From an uncultured Sulfitobacter sp. (GTDB lineage: Bacteria; Pseudomonadota; Alphaproteobacteria; Rhodobacterales; Rhodobacteraceae), in the NCBI GenBank assembly GCA_913060815.1, contig CAJXSZ010000002.1:124001-188000 (forward strand): DNA of 64,000 nt, written 5' to 3'. Made by a program: the position numbers and the translations under genes. The notes below the pieces were generated by a model that saw only the letters and a list, made by a program, of their open reading frames with translations, was not told the origin of the DNA and did not search any database. Positions 60,992 to 64,000 of the stretch are shown piece after piece. Numbering within the stretch: the first letter of the stretch is position 1; every line of letters begins with the position of its first letter.

Positions 60992-61404
60992 GCTGTCATT
61001 TCCATCATCTGATGCGGCTCGCCTTCATCGTCATAGACATCGTCAAAAGGTGTAAAGCCAAGCTTGGTATAGAAACCAACCGCGTGCAGCTGCGCCCCGA
61101 GAATGACGCGGGCCGCACCGCGCTCCTTTGCAAGCGCAACCGCACTCTTTATCAGATCCGCACCAAGGCCTGTGCCGCGATGCGCAGCGATCACACAGAC
61201 GCGCCCGATTTTTGCGACAGCACCATCAAGATAGATGCGCGCGGTTCCTATCGGTTTGCCATCTTCCTGCACCAACAAGTGATGGCTGACCGCATCCAGA
61301 TCATCCACTTCACCCTCGGCTGTATATCCTTGCTCAAGCACAAACACTTCATGGCGCAGGTCATAGCAGGCTTGCCTGCTTTGAGTTTCGGAAATCTCGA
61401 TCAA
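60988..61404 (-). CDS. GNAT-family N-acetyltransferase
   Basis: A 138-residue acetyltransferase. The acetyl-CoA motif A is [20 protein letters not shown] followed by [20 protein letters not shown], and the N-terminal part reads [14 protein letters not shown], as in ElaA-like members. The substrate is unknown. The gene overlaps dapE and the DUF2064 gene by four bases each. Confidence 0.85.
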   Translation of the reverse strand: MIEISETQSRQACYDLRHEVFVLEQGYTAEGEVDDLDAVSHHLLVQEDGKPIGTARIYLDGAVAKIGRVCVIAAHRGTGLGADLIKSAVALAKERGAARVILGAQLHAVGFYTKLGFTPFDDVYDDEGEPHQMMEMTA

Positions 61405-62555
61405 GCAAAGTAATCCTGTAAGATGCGCGTGTAGACCGCCTTTAGCTCGTGAATATGTGCCACTGTTACATGCTCATCCACCTGATGCATGGACTGGCCG
61501 ACAAGGCCGAATTCTACCACGGGGCAGTGCGATTTGACAAAGCGCGCGTCGGACGTACCGCCCGTTGTCGACAGCTCAGGCGTGACACCTGTGACCGCTT
61601 CCACCGCGTTCGCGACCATCGTCGAAAGCTCACCAGGTGGGGTGATAAAGCTCTCTCCCGATATCTTGATCTGGGTCTCGATCTGCACGCCATAAGCTTC
61701 GCGGATCAACGCGACCTCGCTCTCGATCCACTCGCTCAGGCTTGCACCGGAATGGGTATCGTTAAAACGGATGTTTACAGCGGCACTGCATTCAGCAGGG
61801 ATCACATTGGTGGCGGGGTTCCCTGTATCGACTGTGACGACTGCAAGGGTGGAAGCATCGAAGTGGTCTGTGCCCGCATCAAGCTCGTGACTGGCGAGAC
61901 GGTCCATCAGGCGCATCATGGCTGGCAGCGGATTGTTAGCGCGGTGAGGATAAGCGGAGTGCCCTTGCTTGCCCACCACGCGGAACTTGATCGTCATAGA
62001 GCCTCGGCGCCCGATCTTGATCATCTCACCCATGATGTTGGGGCAAGTCGGCTCTCCCACTAGGCAGACATCCATACGCTCGTTGTTGTTTTCCATATAT
62101 TCCAACAACGCGAGGGTGCCATCCACAGACTCTCCCTCTTCATCACCTGTGATCGTAATCACAACCGAACCATCAGGCGGCGTATTGCGCACAAAATCAA
62201 CCGCGGCGGCGGCAAAGGCGGCGACACCTGATTTCATATCCGTGGTGCCACGTCCGTACATAATGTCATCTTTAATCTCGGCTCCAAAGGGTGGCATGGT
62301 CCATGCCGCCTCATCTCCGATTGGCACCACATCTGTATGACCGTTAAAGCCAAAGCTGCGCGTGTTCCCCTGCGTCCCCCAGCGCGCGAACAGATTACGA
62401 ATGCCACCGCGATCCGCCCATCCACAGCTAAATCCCGCGTCGCTCAACAGGTCATGCAAGATGTCCAAAGCCCCCGCATCTGCAGGCGTCACAGAAGGGC
62501 AACGAACCAACGCAGCGGTCAGATCAACGGGATCAACAGGTGAAAATTGCGACAT
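61401..62555 (-). CDS. dapE: Succinyl-diaminopimelate desuccinylase
   Basis: A 384-residue M20 metallopeptidase of the lysine/diaminopimelate pathway. [20 protein letters not shown] carries the first metal His and Asp, [20 protein letters not shown] the bridging Asp, and [20 protein letters not shown] the catalytic Glu pair. VGEPTC and a late [20 protein letters not shown] complete the site. ATG at 62553-62555 with GAGGAG upstream is chosen; the frame to 62633 is not family-like. DAP supply links it to peptidoglycan. Confidence 0.95.
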   Translation of the reverse strand: MSQFSPVDPVDLTAALVRCPSVTPADAGALDILHDLLSDAGFSCGWADRGGIRNLFARWGTQGNTRSFGFNGHTDVVPIGDEAAWTMPPFGAEIKDDIMYGRGTTDMKSGVAAFAAAAVDFVRNTPPDGSVVITITGDEEGESVDGTLALLEYMENNNERMDVCLVGEPTCPNIMGEMIKIGRRGSMTIKFRVVGKQGHSAYPHRANNPLPAMMRLMDRLASHELDAGTDHFDASTLAVVTVDTGNPATNVIPAECSAAVNIRFNDTHSGASLSEWIESEVALIREAYGVQIETQIKISGESFITPPGELSTMVANAVEAVTGVTPELSTTGGTSDARFVKSHCPVVEFGLVGQSMHQVDEHVTVAHIHELKAVYTRILQDYFA

Positions 62556-62821
62556 TAGACAAAGCTCCTCACGAAAGTGCTGCGCCTTTATCCCCTCTGT
62601 GGTGCAAAAGTGCCAGTCCCGACAGCACGCCACAAATCGCGCTTCATTTGCGGCAAAATTGTGTTAACCTAGACGGATAACAAATGACCCGAGGCAGGGT
62701 GCGAGCAGTTCCAACACCTGAAAACAGGGGCGGAACAGTCTGGATACAGACAATTTCGAACGGGGTGACTCCCTGTGAGATATTTATGTGCGCTGTCTCA
62801 TTTAAGGTGTGAGGCAGTGAC
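62556..62821. promoter_or_regulatory. Divergent region between dapE and the Hint-domain gene
   Basis: 266 bp without a gene. A weak Shine-Dalgarno GAGG (62811-62814) precedes the ATG at 62822. TGAGA/TCTCA repeats (62777-62801) lie upstream but match no known operator. No riboswitch was recognised. Confidence 0.35.
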
Positions 62822-64000
62822 ATGGTAGCAGCATCCGAGCTTGATATCGACACGGTGCGTGAAGGCACCACCGCGCTGGATATGGCGCAGGAAATGTTTG
62901 GTGCAGGCGTCACGGTGACGGGTGCCACATACTATGGCGATACTGATAGCGCAGGCACCTATTCGGGCGGCGATACGACATCGCCGGGGGTAGTGCCGGG
63001 CGATACTGGCGTGATCATGTCCACAGGCGACGCCGAAGATTTCACCAACTCGAACGGGCAATCCAACCAAAGCGCCAGTACCTCGACCAACACGTCAGGC
63101 ACCAATAATTTTAGTCAGTACAACAACGCAGCGGGCGGCACGACCTATGACGCTTCAACGCTGGATGTGGATTTTATTCCCGACAGTGACACGCTTACGA
63201 TGCAGTTTGTCTTTAGCTCGGAAGAATACCCCGAGTTCGCGAATTCAATCTATCAGGATTTCTTTGGTGTTTGGGTCAACGGCAACTTTGTCGAGCATGA
63301 CGTGGGCGATGGCAGCACAGCGCCCTTCAATATCTCGACGGATAACAACATCAACATGTACGTCGACAATACGACCGACGATTACAACACCGAGATGGAC
63401 GGCTTTACCATCACGCTTACGTTGACGATGAATGTCAACGCGGGCCAGACGAACTCGATACGGATCGCACTGGCAGATGTTGGCGATACCCAGTACGATT
63501 CGAACGTGCTGATCGCAGGTAACTCGGTCCAGACCGAGGTCGTTGCCATATCGGACAATGTAAACGTCTATCCCGACGGGACAACGACGCTGAATGTGCT
63601 CGACAATGACATCAACAATAATGCTGGCACCACACTGACCATTACCCACATCAACGGGCAAGCAGCCACAGTCGGCACTGCGATCACCTTACCAACAGGC
63701 CAGCAGGTCACACTGAATGCGGATGGTACGTTTAACGTCGTTGGGGACGGGGACGAAGAAGACTTTAACTTCACCTACACAATCGACAACGGAACCCAAA
63801 CGGATGTCGGTTTTGTCAACGCGACATCGGTGCCTTGTTTTGTTGCAGGAACCTTAATCGCTACGCCATATGGGGACCGCCGCGTTGAAGGGCTGCGGCC
63901 TGGTGATCTGGTGATGACCAAAGATGAAGGCGCACAGCCTCTGCGGTGGATCGGGTCGCGAAGCGTGGCCGCTGTGGGCGACTTTGCCCCCATACACATC
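62822..64000 (+). CDS. Choice-of-anchor L / Hint domain protein, N-terminal part
   Basis: The gene runs off the right edge after 393 codons. No signal peptide is seen. Residues ~5-235 are Asn/Thr/Asp-rich beta sequence with the choice-of-anchor L pattern (MAQEMFGAGVTVTGATYYGD; LTMQFVFSSEEYPEFANSIY; QDFFGVWVNG). Residues ~240-335 resemble a VCBS/Ig-like repeat (NVLDNDINNNAGTTLTIT). At Cys339 a Hint/hedgehog-intein-type domain begins (PCFVAGTLIATPYGDRRVEG, LRPGDLVMTKDE). Such proteins in Rhodobacterales are often type I-secreted and self-processing; secretion route is inferred. Confidence 0.8.
   Translation, partial: MVAASELDIDTVREGTTALDMAQEMFGAGVTVTGATYYGDTDSAGTYSGGDTTSPGVVPGDTGVIMSTGDAEDFTNSNGQSNQSASTSTNTSGTNNFSQYNNAAGGTTYDASTLDVDFIPDSDTLTMQFVFSSEEYPEFANSIYQDFFGVWVNGNFVEHDVGDGSTAPFNISTDNNINMYVDNTTDDYNTEMDGFTITLTLTMNVNAGQTNSIRIALADVGDTQYDSNVLIAGNSVQTEVVAISDNVNVYPDGTTTLNVLDNDINNNAGTTLTITHINGQAATVGTAITLPTGQQVTLNADGTFNVVGDGDEEDFNFTYTIDNGTQTDVGFVNATSVPCFVAGTLIATPYGDRRVEGLRPGDLVMTKDEGAQPLRWIGSRSVAAVGDFAPIHI

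Noticed and set aside
62556-62821. Riboswitch upstream of the Hint protein gene
   Set aside because: TGAGA/TCTCA repeats are visible but no conserved aptamer core, such as that of cyclic di-GMP or SAM-II, could be recognised.

Overview
The window looks like a chromosomal segment of a marine alphaproteobacterium of the Rhodobacterales (Roseobacter group). The evidence is gene content. A single-polar type flagellar cluster carries the alphaproteobacterial flagellin regulators FlbT and FlaF and a DUF1217 protein. CtrA-like TTAA-N7-TTAA sites lie in front of flagellar genes. A Fur-family regulator without the CxxC zinc pair (Mur-like) faces a sitABCD operon, and a choice-of-anchor/Hint protein of a type common in this group sits at the right edge. 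No rRNA, tRNA, CRISPR array, insertion sequence or complete prophage was seen.

Layout. 0-5 kb: the end of an MFS permease, then mepA (murein endopeptidase), a secreted phytase-esterase-like protein, a queuosine-precursor transporter with a possible preQ1-type leader, a compact putative RNA/short-ORF locus with an extraordinarily strong Shine-Dalgarno, arfB (ribosome rescue) and a DMT permease. 4.7-8.7 kb: mur-like regulator divergent from sitABCD (Mn/Fe import). 8.7-12.6 kb: nicotinamide salvage (pncA, pncB), a class IV aminotransferase and trhO. 12.6-44.3 kb: an almost continuous flagellar cluster. Its order is motB, flgE-flgK-flgL-flgI (plus strand); a truncated flippase-like ORF; fliF-fliH-fliN-fliP (minus); fliL, a coiled-coil protein, motE-like, motA, a large periplasmic protein, flhA-fliR-flhB and a FliJ-like ORF (plus); a gap holding a decayed sigma54-activator fragment; flgB-flgC-fliE-fliQ-flgF-flgG-flgA-flgH-fliL2 (minus); fliI (plus); DUF1217, flbT, flaF, flagellin, flgN-like, flgJ-like (minus, in several units); fliK-flgD (plus). 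44.3-51.2 kb: putrescine import and catabolism (potFGHI, a PuuB-like oxidase, divergent putrescine aminotransferase). 51.4-56.7 kb: a second polyamine-type ABC transporter with two unusual enlarged permeases. 56.7-62.6 kb: a lytic transglycosylase and a dapE-GNAT-DUF2064-rnr operon. 62.8 kb to the end: a truncated choice-of-anchor L/Hint protein.

The flagellar genes supply rod, hook, filament, P- and L-rings, MS-ring, export gate, ATPase, stator and hook-length control. No gene for FliG, FliM, FliO, FliD, FliS, FliA, FlgM or a complete flagellar transcriptional regulator was found in the window, although FliF keeps a FliG-binding-like C-terminus. The stretch from about 23.6 to 32.5 kb looks more AT-rich than its flanks. 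The least described items are the 754-residue periplasmic protein coupled to motA, the structured flagellin leader, the RNA locus before arfB, and the enlarged permease pair of the second polyamine-type transporter. Start codons were chosen by hand from Shine-Dalgarno position and family N-termini. All family assignments are by eye, without database searches.
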